18,296 bases of DNA from Ophiosphaerella korrae. Taxonomy: Eukaryota; Ascomycota; Dothideomycetes; Pleosporales; Phaeosphaeriaceae. The translations under genes were made by a program, and so were the position numbers. The notes beneath the pieces were generated by a model, which was not told the DNA's origin, did no database searches, and saw nothing but the letters and a program-made list of their open reading frames with translations. Shown in pieces: positions 1 to 11,649 of this stretch; the first letter of the stretch is position 1; each line of letters begins with the position of its first letter. Location: assembly GCA_028456385.1 (NCBI GenBank), contig JALNQF010000643.1:1-18296 (forward strand), written 5' to 3'.

Positions 1-1119
1 AAATATATATATAGTAAATAGTAGTAGTATAAAAGAAGATAAAATAATAGTAGTTATTAGTATAGTAAATAGAGTAATATATAAGAGAGTAAATAGATAT
101 ATAAAAAAAATATATATATATAAAAATTATTAAATAATAGAGAAAAAAAAAAGGCTATAAAATAAATAATATATTTATATAGTAGAAGTAAAGATTAATT
201 TTTTTAAAAAAAGAGTAAATAAAGAAATAAAATAAAAATAAGAGTTATAGTTATATAAAGAAAAAAGAAGTAGAGATTATAAAAAGAGTATAATAAGAAA
301 TTTATTTTATATAGAAAGTAAGTAAAATAGTAAAGAAAATAAGTTAAAAGAAAGAAAAAAATTATTAATAAAAAAATATAATTATATAAATAAGATAGAA
401 AGTATAGTAAAGTAAGATATTATATAAGTTAGAATAAGTATAATAATAAAAGATTTTAATAAAAAAGTATATAGTATAAATAAAGATATAATAGTAAATT
501 AAATATTATATAAAGAAATTAATTATAGTAAAAAGAGTATTTAAAAGATATAATAAAAATAAAAATAGAGAATAAATAATATAATATTATATAAATTAAA
601 GAAAAAAAAAAGAGTAAAGTAAAAAGTAAAAGAGTAAAGTAAAATATTTAGATAATAGAAGTAGAAATAGAAATATTTAAGAGATAGTTAAGAGAAATAA
701 ATTAAATAGATATTTTAATTAGAGAAATTAAAGAAATTATAAAAGTATAAAGTTAATAATATAAGTTAAGTTAAAAAAGGGATATATAATAAAGTAGTAG
801 AAAAAAATAAAGAATAAAGTATAAGATAATAAAGTATTAATAAATAAAAAAGAAAAAGAAATTAGAATATAAATAAAGATAAAGAAAGAAATAGAAAGAA
901 GAAATATATTAGTTATAGAAATTATATATAATAAAGGTAAAGTATATAAAGTAGAGGAAAAGTAAGAAAGTAAAGAAAAAAAAGTAAAAAGTAGTATTAT
1001 TATAGAGAGTATAATATAAGTAAGGAAAAATTAAAGAAAAGTTATAATATTTTAGTAGAAAAGAAAGAAGAATAGTAAAGTTAGGGTTAAAATAAAAGTA
1101 AAAAAAAAAAAAAAAAAAA
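1..1119. other. C-free low-complexity stretch ending in a poly(A) run
   Basis: By direct reading, the plus strand has one C (position 155) in the first 1,130 bases, no TG and no CA, while G stays common in AG, GG and GT contexts. The minus strand is therefore a nearly G-free pyrimidine-rich strand interrupted by A. The stretch ends in a 20-base A run at 1100-1119, after which C, TG and CA reappear abruptly. It may be a RIP-mutated purine-rich simple sequence, or the 3' part of a poly(A)-tailed retroelement. No reading frame could be followed convincingly in any direction. Confidence 0.75.
1100..1119 (+). repeat. 20-base A homopolymer
   Basis: An uninterrupted run of 20 A marks the exact edge between the C-free stretch to its left and the less mutated patch to its right. 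It could be the poly(A) tail of a retroposed element or simple-sequence expansion. No target-site duplication could be confirmed because the left end is outside the window. Confidence 0.8.
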
Positions 1120-1195
1120 GTTATTAGTGTCTAGAGTTAGGGCTAGGTAGGAGTCCGAAGTACTAAAATTACAAAAATAAAAAAATGCTAAGAGG

Positions 1196-1314
1196 CTATC
1201 TTGTGCAGAATTACGCAAGGAATCTAAATCTGCTCTTAGATTTCTTATAGCTCTTACAGTTGTTACGATATACGTTGTTAAAGTTGTGTTCCTAAAGTAG
1301 AAAAAATCTAACAC
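1196..1314 (-). pseudogene. Short peptide-like fragment, left copy
   Basis: A 75-codon minus-strand frame (1087-1314) crosses this stretch. Its apparent first residue is a GTG codon, not ATG, and its tail reads through the A run as Phe/Leu, so it is not a credible gene as it stands. The core 1196-1284 does look conserved. Translated on the minus strand it contains YIVTTVRAIRN followed by DLDSLRN. It aligns without gaps with the second copy (1401-1489) and with a far more diverged copy at 17805-17893, where YILTTRRDIRN and DLESQR appear in the same frame. This suggests an old coding segment rather than random sequence. I do not recognise the family. Confidence 0.4.
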
Positions 1315-1400
1315 GCTAATCCTAAATTAGTATATTTCTAACACCTATTTCTCTTAATAAAACTCTTAACATAAAAGTATAAAATAAAAAAGCTAGGAGA

Positions 1401-1519
1401 CTATCTTGTATAGAATTACGCTAGGAATCTAAATCTACTCTTAGATTTTTTATAGCTCTTACTATTGTCGCGATATACGTTGTTAAAGTTATATTCCTAA
1501 AGTAGAAAAAATCTAACAC
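1401..1519 (-). pseudogene. Short peptide-like fragment, second copy
   Basis: This is the more RIP-mutated twin of the fragment at 1196. The same minus-strand frame reads YIATIVRAIKN, then DLDS and a TAG where the left copy has TTG (Leu). It has lost most CA and TG sites. The family is unknown. It is a fragment without start or stop and has no sign of function. Confidence 0.35.
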
Positions 1520-1584
1520 GCTAATCTTAAAGTAGTATATTTCTAATATATTATAAGTAGCTCGCCCTAGGTAGCTTATTATAG

Positions 1585-1621
1585 TTAGCTCGCATTACTA
1601 ACTTATAGTTAACTTATCTTA
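1585..1621. repeat. Remnant of the 24-nt repeat family
   Basis: One full degenerate unit (ctaacttatag followed by ttaacttatctta, 1598-1621) and part of the unit before it match the array at 18024-18296 in the same orientation. It lies about 100 bases after the 205-nt duplication. In the right-hand block the same module and repeat occur in the same order with a similar gap. Confidence 0.6.
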
Positions 1622-2461
1622 TTAATACTTTACTACTTTGTATAGTCTTGCACCTAACTTATAGCTACGCTAATCCTAATATAGTACCTTTCTAATACGT
1701 ATTACAAGACTATAAGCTACTATAGACTATAGAAAAAAGGCTTTTTTATAATAGCTATATATTAGATTTAATAGTTACTTGTTAATTAATATAAATAGTT
1801 ATAACTAATTAAGTAATTATAGTATCTCTTATCTACTCCCTAGCTACTATTAATAACTTTTATAATACACTTTAATTTACTCTTATACTATAGCTCGCTT
1901 ATATACTAGCCTATTATCTATTATCTTTAATACTATTACAAGCTACCTTATAAGTTACTTTATAAGCTAAGTAGATTATATATATATATATATTAGCTTT
2001 ATAAAAAAGCTTTTTTTATAATACCTATACTAACTAATATTAAGCTTATATATCTAATTTAATAGTTCCTAGAGATTATAAAAAAGGCTTTTTTATAATA
2101 GCTATATAACTAATTTATTAGTTACTATAGATTATAGAAGAAGTAGATATTACTATATAGCTTAGGTGTGTTTCTATAGTATACTAAGCCTAAATAGGAT
2201 ATTTTCTAATAATTTCTACTAAACATCCTATATATTAGTTATATATTGTTAAGATTCTAGAATATAAAAACCTCTTCTTAAGTATTATTATTAGGTTTTC
2301 TAACTTTTATATACGTCTCCTATTTTACGCTCTACTTAATCTATCTAGAAACTCTCTTATCTCTTTACTATCTATCTAATCCTATAGGCTACCTAAGTAC
2401 TACGTTATATAAATAATATTATTATACCTCCTAAAAAGTATAGTAGCCCTAGTTAAAAGTA
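1622..2461. other. Intergenic stretch with hairpin repeats and pyrimidine-rich leader
   Basis: No reading frame could be followed here. Three copies of the window-wide palindrome lie at about 1726-1760, 2000-2022 and 2077-2106, each an A-run, GC or GGC, then a T-run flanked by atta/taat-type arms. From about 2260 to 2400 the plus strand is rich in C and T. Fungal genes often have such tracts upstream of the start codon, so this may be the old leader of the large gene relic that follows. Confidence 0.55.
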
Positions 2462-5400
2462 ATATAAAACAATAGACGCTAAGAAAGATAAAAGGTAGCG
2501 TTAAAGTAATATCTAATTAGCTTATAAGAGTAGAGAGAAGAGAAAGAAAGCTAACACTAGTAAACTACTAGAACTAGGTATATTATATATATATTAGTTA
2601 ATTCTAACTTACCCTATCTAGAAACTAAGCTATATATACTACTAGCAACGTAAAGTTAAAGAGGCTAGCTGTTTATACTACTTACTACTTCTACGTCTAC
2701 GTCTTAGCTATTACTAACTACACCTATACTAATCCTATACCTACCCTATAATCTCTATATTAACCTAACTTTTAAAGATAATTATACATGTAATAATAGT
2801 AATAATAAGTTAATACTAGGTTCTATAGCTAGGCGTCCCGCATAGGCTTATAGTATTGCGTTAGGTAATATATAGTTAGAGTCCCTAGTACAAGACTTTA
2901 ACTAGCTACTAGTATATATACTTATTAAGGAATACCTACTACTATTCCTATACTAACACTCTTAGTACCTTAGGATAAGTTGCCCTACAATACTAACGCT
3001 AACACTAACAAGATACTACAACCTAAATTTACTCTAAGACTAACTCCTTAGACTCTTTCTACTCTAGATACGTTAATTTATAGTTACTTTAACTAGTTTA
3101 TTCTTGTAAAAACTCTAATAACAAACTTATACTCCTTAAATACTCTTTAAGATAGTCCTATCTATATAGGTATATATATTATCTAATTTAGAGTAGATTA
3201 GTTATAATACTTATATACTATTTATATTTACGCGTTTAGAAAATAGCTTTTTTACAACGTTTATAAGCTTACAAGTAGTAGGCGTATCTACCTAATAAAC
3301 TATAGAATTTCTAAGTTTACTCCTAGCTAAACTAGTACTACTAACTCTACGTAACGCCTTAGCTTTACTAATACCCTTTTCTAGTAACAGCGCTCTAGTC
3401 TATAATAATACAACACTAGTAGATAATAATATTACTATATACTAATAACACGCTATTAACGCTATTATTACCTTACTAGCAAGAAAATACAAATATAATA
3501 ACGTACAAGTAGCACTAGGATAAATACTTAATAATATTATATATATAATATAGGGCGTAATAGAGAGGTCTAGTATTTACTACTAAAAGAAAAACGTACC
3601 TATATTATTCTCTACGCTTACAAGTATAGATAATATATTACACGTTTAGCTAAACTAGCGTTCGCTCCTAACTAGTTGCAGCCTAGACGCGTTTAACGTA
3701 GAAAACTCTCTAATATTAGACTTTAACGCGTTGTAAGCTAAGTACTTAAATAATATACCTAAACCTTATATCTTTATACACGAGTTTAACGTTAATAGTA
3801 TTATATTTCTAGTAACTAGCCTAGGCGTATCCTATAAAGATATTAACTAGTTATTTTATCTACTATACGCCCGCTCCTAGCAACAAAACCCTTACGTTAA
3901 ATTCCCTAGGATTAACTTTACTAAAGATAAATATATACTAGCGTATTCTATTAGACTCTAGAGAATATATATTTTCTTTAGCTATATACTACTTTACTAT
4001 ACGAATAAACATAGTAATTAGGTAAGCTCTATATCCTAGTATCTAGATAATTACGCTATAGCTTTATAGATAGACTATATTATAGTACTAGCGCTAGCCT
4101 ATATATATAGGGATAGATTAAAACATTACTACCTAGTATTATTTAAAGAAATCTAGACAAAATTAAAAATAAAGAGCGAGTTCTCTATAAAAGGCTATAT
4201 AAACTACCTTAATATTATAGTAACTATACTATATTATATACTTACTTGATTATAGGATACAATTCTCTTATTAGTAGATAAGGTATTAGACACTCTTCTA
4301 CTACTAGACGCGTTTACTAAACCTAAGCTTATTATATCTAGATATAGTATAAAACTTTCTAGTATATCTAAAGCGCTATTTAAAACTATACGCGACGCGT
4401 TTACTACTAACTTCTACTAACGCTAGCAAGAAGAATATTTAGACAAAGAGCACTTTTAGCTAGACCTAAGATCTAAACACTATATTTAAGGGTAGATAGG
4501 CTCTACTCTACTTAGGAAATAGTAATATAACTTAGATTAGGCGACAAGGTTATTTAATTGTTATAGTAAATCGCTACAATTAGTAAAGATTACTACGTAC
4601 CTATAAGTAGGTACGTAAGCTAGATCTATTATAGTAGATATAAGGCCTTTAAATACTCTATACTTAGGTAGTCTTAGCTTATACAAAGCCTATAATATTA
4701 TTAAAGAATAATATACTTTGTAGCTAAAAGGCTCTTATCTATTCTAAGCTTAGGCTTTTAAAGTATTTAGTTACTCTATAGAGAATCTTAATACGTAGGC
4801 TACTAAGAAGTTATAATAGAGTTAGTAGACTAGCTAATTAAATCTTAAGTCGCTTTAAAGACGTCTATAGAATATAAAGGAGTAGGTTATTACCTTACTA
4901 AAATAACTAGGCCTTTGTTTATTTAGTAATCGACAAGAGTAGAGGATATAGTACGACTTATTCTATATTCTACTAGAGAACCTAGGTGTAGATATAGACC
5001 TAGACTAGAGTAACGCTAGTAATCCTGTAGCGCACCTAAACTACTAGATCCTCGCTACTAAGTACGTAAACTAATTCTAAATAGCTAAGGCTAATTACTA
5101 GCTTATAGCACTTAAATATATTATTATAACTACGAAACTACAAAAAGGTATAAACTAGACAATACTATTAGCTAACTAGGAGCTTAATAGCCTTATAGCA
5201 ATAGCTATAGTAAAGCTCTTACGCCTTTCTTTAGGCTATTATAATCTACTATAATACTCTAGTATATAGCTTAGTAAGTAGTAGGTAAAAAGCTATTTCT
5301 CTAATATATTCTAGTATAACTTATAGTATCTAACACGTACCTCTTACTATAAACAAAGTCTTAATATATAGTAAGCTATAAAGTAGTATAGAATTATATA

Positions 5401-6700
5401 GCTCTATAAAAAACTAAGTAATTAGGACTTTTCGTGTCTAAGCTTTAACGTTAGTTAATATCTAAACCTAGATATTAATATAAATACTATCTATACTACT
5501 CTAAATATACTAAGCGTAGTACTTTAGGCTACTACTTAAGAAAGTAAGATATAAGAGTATACTTATAAAGAGATTTACGCAACTACTACTATATTTAAAC
5601 TAAGTAATAGTAAATTTAAAGATTTATATACTATCCTCTCTTAAATATATATATAGGCCTACAATATTATATTATAAGAAGAGGTTTTTACTAGGTAGCG
5701 CAGCTATATTAGTAAAGCTATTTGTATTAGTAACTTTAATAAGTTTAGTAGTTAGTTAGAGAAAGTAAAAGTAGGCTTAGAAGTAATATTATTTAAGCTA
5801 CTATATAGAATTCTTAGTACTAAAGGTGTAAATATATATAAATATCTATAGGTAGCTTTTATAAAGTCTAAAAGCGCATCTAAATATTTTCTATTATAGG
5901 TAGATAATAGCTAGACTAGAAAGATATCTCTTCTCTTCTAACCTACCTATTAATAGCTAAATTAGGCTAAGAATACTAGCTACGTAAAGAGATATAAAGA
6001 AATTATAGCTATACTTTACAAAATAGAGGGTTCTAGACTTACTTTTATAGAATAGTATATTAGTATATTTAACTAAATCCTCTCTAGGATAGTAGCGCGT
6101 TATATACAAGCTATTTTTTACTATAAATATAATAAGGCTGTTATAGTATTAAAGAGTTCTAAGTATAATTCCTAGGTTATCTAGGTAGAATAGAGGCTTA
6201 AGAGTTAATTATTAAAAATAAAATAGATATTTTTAAGATTTTTAGACGCTAATATTAAAGCGTACGCAATTAGAGATAAGATACCTAGGAATTACGAAGT
6301 AGTAGGCGATTTAGAAGAGAGTAAAATTGTAGAAAGGTAGACTATACTAACTAAATCTAATAAGCTACTACTTAACTTAATCCTATCGCCTATAGTATAG
6401 CTTAGGTCTTATATAGGATACCTAGACTACCTTAATATACTAATAGGTTTCTTAGATAATACTAAAGATTAGATTAGAGACGAGTCTAGTTGCGTAAATA
6501 TACGCACAAGTAGGGACTTAGGTAATAAGATAGACTAGCCCCTACTACCTAATATATCTACTAATTACATTGCGTTATTAGATAATAACAGCGAATTTAC
6601 TAATATTTTAAATTAGTTGTATTAGATACACCTAATTATGCACAAGCATATACTCTAGATAATAAGCTATACTTTATATTAGTTTAAGAAAAGCTTATAT
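2462..6700 (+). pseudogene. RIP-destroyed very large gene, family not recognised
   Basis: One plus-strand frame (codons starting at 2462, 2465 and so on) can be followed for about 4.2 kb, roughly 1,400 codons, with no frameshift or obvious intron. Its many stops are almost all TAA or TAG, where Gln and Trp codons are expected after RIP; the other frames have far denser stops in the stretch checked (about 3720-3840). Well-preserved segments include IPKPYIFIHEFN (near residue 430), YVKFPRINFTKDKY (near residue 480) and LALAYIYRDRLKHYYLVLF (near residue 550). A charged, Gln-rich, probably coiled-coil segment lies near residues 780-830. The start is uncertain because ATG would usually have become ATA; the end is also uncertain and lies just before the satellite. 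I could not assign a domain. It may belong to the same lost element as the SNF2 relic downstream. Confidence 0.65.
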
Positions 6701-6719
6701 ATAGATATCTAATTATATA

Positions 6720-7742
6720 TTAGCTATAATAGCTGTTTTAAAAAAGCCTTTTTTGTAATAGCTATACTAGAGTACTATAATCTATAGTATTTATACTAGC
6801 TACTATAGCTATTTTAAAAAAGCCTTTTTTATAAAGGCTATACTAGAGTACTTTAATCTATAATATATATTAGTTATTATAGCTATTTTAAAAAAGCCTT
6901 TTTTGTAATAGCTATACTAGAGTACTATAATCTATAGTATTTATACTAGCTACTATAGCTATTTTAAAAAAGCCTTTTTTATAAAGGCTATACTAGAGTA
7001 CTTTAATCTATAATATATATTAGTTATTATAGCTATTTTAAAAAAGCCTTTTTTGTAATAGCTATACTAGAGTACTATATTCTATAGTATATATAATAGT
7101 TACTATAGCTATTTTAAAAAAGCCTTTTTTATAAAGGCTATACTAGAGTACTATAATCTATAATATATATTAGTTATTATAGCTATTTTAAAAAAGCCTT
7201 TTTTATAAAGGCTAGGCTAGAGTACCTTAATCTATAATATATATTAGTTATTATAGCCGTTTTAAAAAAGGCTTTTTTATAATAGCTATACTAGAGTACT
7301 ATAATTTATAGTATTTATACTAGCTACTATAGCTATTTTAAAAAAGCTTTTTTTGTAAAGGCTATACTAGAGTACCTTAATCTACGATATATATTAGTTA
7401 TTATAGCTATTTTAAAAAAGCCTTTTTTATAATAGCTATACTAGAGTACTATATTCTATAGTATATATAATAGTTACTATAGCTATTTTAAAAAAGCCTT
7501 TTTTATAAAGGCTATACTAGAGTACCTTAATCTACAATATATATTAGTTATTATAGCTATTTTAAAAAAGCCTTTTTTATAAAGGCTAGACTAAAGTACT
7601 TTAATCTATAATATATATTAGTTATTATAGCTATTTTAAAAAAGCCTTTTTTATAACAGCTATACTAAAGTACTATATTCTATAGTATATATATTAGTTA
7701 CTATAGCTATTTTAAAAAAGCCTTTTTTATAATAGCTATAGT
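6720..7742. repeat. Satellite of 14 palindrome-bearing monomers, 76/74-nt alternation
   Basis: Taking the central gcc or ggc as a landmark, the monomers fall at 6746, 6822, 6896, 6972, 7046, 7122, 7196, 7270, 7346, 7420, 7496, 7570, 7644 and 7720. Spacings alternate 76 and 74, with two places where two 74-nt steps are adjacent. Each monomer carries TTTTAAAAAAGCCTTTTTT inside longer arms (tatagctat on the left, ataatagctata on the right), forming a near-perfect palindrome of about 39 bases. The two monomer types also differ in their spacer: one has actataatctatagtat, the other actttaatctataatatat. This is a higher-order dimeric organisation of about 150 nt. Confidence 0.9.
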
Positions 7743-8536
7743 AGTATCTTCCTATTATCTTAATTGTATATAAGTATACCCTAGTAGAATAAAATATAGA
7801 ATGTCTTATTTTACTACTATATATTAAGTATAAATAAATTTACTTTGTATATAATAATAGCTTAATATAGTACCTTATTCTAGGCTATATATACTAATTT
7901 ATAAAAAGAGGTTTTTTATTAGCGTAGAAACTTAAGTACTTTAAACTAAGATGTATATATTTATAATAACTAATATCTTACTATACTCTAATACAATACT
8001 TAATTATTCTAAGAAAATAATAATACTATTACGTAAAATTTCTCTTATCTTACTTTTACTTATGTAAACTCTCTTACTTATATAAACTTACTCTTACTTA
8101 CTTTTACTTACTTTACTTACAAGAACTTACTTTTACTTACTTTTACTTACCTTACTTATATAAACTTTCTTTTACCTTACTTAGTATTACTTAGCGCTAG
8201 TCGCTAGTGCTTTTTTAAACTATATAGAGGATACCCCCTTACTTCTCTACTCTTATACTCTTCCTACTCTCTTAACCTATTAAGTTTACTTAGCTTAGAG
8301 CTTCTATTAGCTAGTAGACTAAACAACTACTATAATTAATTCTAAATACCCTAAAAAAAGGCTTTTCTACAACAACTATAAAGTGTACTTACTTTAACTA
8401 CGTACTAGTTATAGTTAGAAAGATATAAATAGTTAATTATAGCTAATTTGTTACTAAATACCTATAAAGGTCGTGTAGCTCTATAAGATACTACTACTAG
8501 TAGGCTACTTTAGATCCCTTCCTTACGCGATATAAT
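7743..8536. promoter_or_regulatory. Intergenic region with CT-rich leader of the SNF2-like relic
   Basis: No gene is visible. It includes a CT-rich repeat tract, a hairpin copy near 8351-8385 and a second pyrimidine-rich stretch at about 8225-8280 (runs such as cccccttacttctc). The CT-rich stretch lies 260-310 bases before the retained ATG at 8537 and resembles fungal promoter pyrimidine tracts. That role is inferred from position and composition. Confidence 0.45.
8047..8193. repeat. Degenerate ttacttttac minisatellite
   Basis: The plus strand is built from repeated ttact, ttttac and cttac words with a period of about 10 bases, interrupted twice by atataaact-type blocks. A short imperfect inverted repeat, agcgctag followed by tcgctagtgct, sits at its right edge (8193-8211). 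Confidence 0.6.
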
Positions 8537-10258
8537 ATGTAGACGTTTTCTAATAAAATAGAACTAGACGAAAGTGTTTTTAGTATTAATTACTTAACTC
8601 TAATAGCCTACCTAAAGTAGTAGTTAGCGCCTAATAGTAGAATAAATAGTAAGGACTATTATAATAAAGATAAATATTCTAAGTCTAAAGATAAAGGAGA
8701 AAATACCTTATATACTAAGATTAGACTTACAGCACTAGTTTACTATAATAGGTTCCTAGAAGCTAAGTATATTAAGCTAATATTTTCTATTACTACTACT
8801 AAACTTAATACTTAGCGATACAAAAAAAAATTCGTAAAGGTTATTTACGTTCTAGTTTAAGATATTAATATTCTACTCTATAACTTATCTTTAGCTAAGT
8901 AGATAGAAAACTTCCTAGAACGCTTTCTTAGCTACTAGGCTAAGAACTAAGGTATAGGGGTAAAAGCTCTATATAATAAGTTTAGTAGATAGTAAGTAAT
9001 ATTTTAGCGCCCTCGCCTAAAGGATAAGAAAACCTAGGATAAAAACTACTATACTATCTACTACAGTTTAGAATATATAAAAGAACTTATCTAAGAAGGT
9101 GTATTTAATTATATTTAGTATAAACGCACTAATAAGCTTAAATAGGTACTAGGGTATAGGTTATAGTAGATAGGTCTTAGTACCTACAAGGCTATTAACA
9201 AACAAATTAAATAGAGTAAAACTAACTAGATTAAATAGGATATATACTTTAAAGCCTAAGAGTCTTATTATAAAGACAAGATGTTCTAGGCGTAAGTAGA
9301 GATTACTAGGGACGTTACTAAAGTAAACTCTAGAGATAGTACAAACCTAAGGAAAACGCTAAGTGTATTTTCTAACAATAAGGAAAGTAACGATAAGGAA
9401 AGTAACGATATTCTAAATCTACCTCTAACTAGGAATAGAAATCTGCCTCTAGAGGGTTCAATTTAAAACATAGAAACTAACAAGCTAGTTAACTTACTAA
9501 ACCTAACTATTAGGCCTCGTGCTACTCTACTAATAAGCCTCTAGGATAACAAGGCTATACTATAAAGGCTCTTTAAAGATCTTAAAAGGGATAGTATACG
9601 AGCTAAATAGTTTAGATAAATTTTAGTCTACTTACTAGAGTATTTAACGCGATACTTTAATAAGTTTAAATACGTAGATATTAATAAAACTATTAAAAAA
9701 GTTATAGAACTAATTATAAAAGTAGTAAAGTCTATTACTAATGTTTTAGAAACTAGTATAGATACACTTTAGTAACTAGATATTATAGTAGTAGGTAAGA
9801 AGAAGAAAGGAAGTAAATTTAGTAAGCGTCTAGTAGTAGCTAAAGAAAAAAACAAAATAGCTTAGAGGCTATAGGCTAAGTAGGTAAATAGAGCTCTACA
9901 AACCTATAGTTAAGTAGCTAGATATAAGACTATATACAAGGACAAAAATATAGAAAATCTTAACTTACCTTAGGTTCTATAGAGCTATCTTAATACTAGT
10001 AAGGCTATATCTATACTAATAAGTAGACCTAAATTCTAGCGAGACAATTTAAAGGATACAATAGTATACTATAGTATTACTAACCTAAAATTCTTATGTA
10101 TACTCTACTAGAGCTAACAGTTTACTCTTAAGTAGTAGTAAGTAATTGCTATAGCTAATATCGACGAAAAATTCAGGGTAGAGCTTACTAAAGGCTGTCT
10201 AATTACTAATAGCGTTAGACTAGGTAAAACTATTACTTATACTAGTTATATATACTTA

Positions 10259-10553
10259 GTAAGTTATACTACGCCTTTAAAAAAAAGCTTTTTTAAAATA
10301 CCTATATAGGCCTTTAAAAAAAGGCTTTTTTATAACACTTATATAGGTATTTTAGAAAAGCCTTTTTTATAACGTCTTTATAAGCTTTACTAAGAGAGTT
10401 TTTATATAACGTTTGTATAGGCGTTTTAAAAAAGCTTTTTTTAAACGCCTATATATATATACTAATAATATAATTTAAATAAGAGTACTAACTAGTATAT
10501 AGAATTCTTTAGCTCGTAAATATAGGTATTAGATACTACCTAACTAAAAAAAG
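10259..10553 (+). other. Intron 1 of the SNF2-like relic, filled with hairpin repeats
   Basis: The donor is GTAAGT at 10259. A CTAAC branch-like site lies at 10540-10544 and the acceptor AG at 10552-10553. Reading frames on both sides join in phase 0 with no shift, and the SNF2 match resumes directly with motif Ia. Four palindrome copies fill 10274-10453. The last, tataggcgttt on the left and aaacgcctata on the right around an A-run/T-run core, is nearly perfect over about 38 bases. Branch and acceptor positions are read by eye. Confidence 0.7.
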
Positions 10554-11649
10554 GCTATATTTTGCACTTCTAATATAGTTGTTACCTTACCTTTACTAGT
10601 AGCTAAGATAGTAGAACAAGTTAAGAGGTTTGCACCTAATTATACTAGAGTAGTTATTATCTACGCGAACTTAGGTATAGTAGATAGCTACAAGGGAATA
10701 TATATCTAGTATATAATTAAAGAGAGTAACTTACTTTATAATATAGCTAATAATAAGAATTTAAAGACTATTATTATAGTACTCTATAATACTATAGCGT
10801 CTTAGAATAGACCTAATACTATAAAAAAAATTTTAACTACAAAGAGTCTAAAAGTTCTAGCTTACTTATTAATATTTCTAAAGTATTATCTACTCTAGTA
10901 GAAAGCTAAGTTTTTTAACCTTAATATAATATATCTAGACAAACCCTAGATTAGACTTTGTAATAACAATACCTATCGATAGGTTATTAAGTAATTTAGT
11001 AGTTATAAGGTTTTATTTAGTAAAAGTCCTACAACTAAGGGTCTATAAGACTACTATTTACTACTAGGTATTATTTTATATCCCTATCTAGAAGAAGAGG
11101 CTATAGGTTACTTTAAGTAGTTAGCGCGTATAATATCCTATAATAATAGTAATAAATTTATAACTAGGAGTAATCTATTCTTACTTCTAAAAAACTATTT
11201 AGCACAATAATTTTACTATACGCGCGTATACTTTAATACCTATATTGTAGATCTAATCTATACTACTAAGATAAGAGAGGAATAAAACTAAGAGAGCTTT
11301 AAATAGGCTATATAGGCTAGAGAAATACTTAAAGACTAGATCCTACAACGTAATTATAACTCGTCTTATCTAATTAGCGATCCTAAAAATACTATTACGT
11401 AAGATATAGTAGACCTAGTCTATTTAAAGATAGAAATAATATTTTTACTTACTACCTAACGCGAGTATAATAAAGAGTATAAGTAATAGTCTAGGCGACT
11501 TATAATAAAAGTAGATAAAGATAATAGTAGCTTTAAACTAAATCTACGTACTAATTGCGCTATAGATATACTCTCTTTCTTCTCGCCTCTTACTTATCTT
11601 TATTTCCTTAACTTATATTATATTAAACCTCTAAAACCTAACCTACTTA

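Larger units (their letters stand above)
1178..1555. repeat. Tandem duplication, 205-nt period
   Basis: Two head-to-tail copies begin with ctatcttg at 1196 and at 1401. They stay colinear over at least 1196-1340 and 1401-1545. In the 89-base core I counted nine differences, five of them C-to-T or G-to-A in the direction of RIP. The left copy is the less mutated one and keeps several TG and CA dinucleotides. Fragments of the distal part (a gctaatcctaa-like block followed by tttctaa) recur near 1669. Confidence 0.85.

Noticed and set aside
451..465. A GDFN-like stretch (KDFN) suggesting a LINE endonuclease in the C-free region
   Set aside because: It is four residues in low-complexity sequence, and no other endonuclease or reverse transcriptase motif follows in that frame.
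1079..1146. TTAGGGTTA-like words as telomere repeats
   Set aside because: There are only one and a half units at 1081 and a single TTAGGG at 1136, with no array.
1087..1314. The only sizeable uninterrupted minus-strand reading frame, as a working gene
   Set aside because: It starts with GTG, ends by reading the A run as Phe/Leu, has no promoter or splice context, and only its middle third is conserved. I kept the middle as a fragment.
2462..6700. The large relic as a Starship captain (DUF3435) or a telomere-linked RecQ helicase
   Set aside because: I could not find the tyrosine-recombinase signature or RecQ motifs in the frame.
6720..7742. Regular repeats as a CRISPR array
   Set aside because: The spacers are themselves repeated, the period is 74-76 with palindromic units, and the context is fungal.
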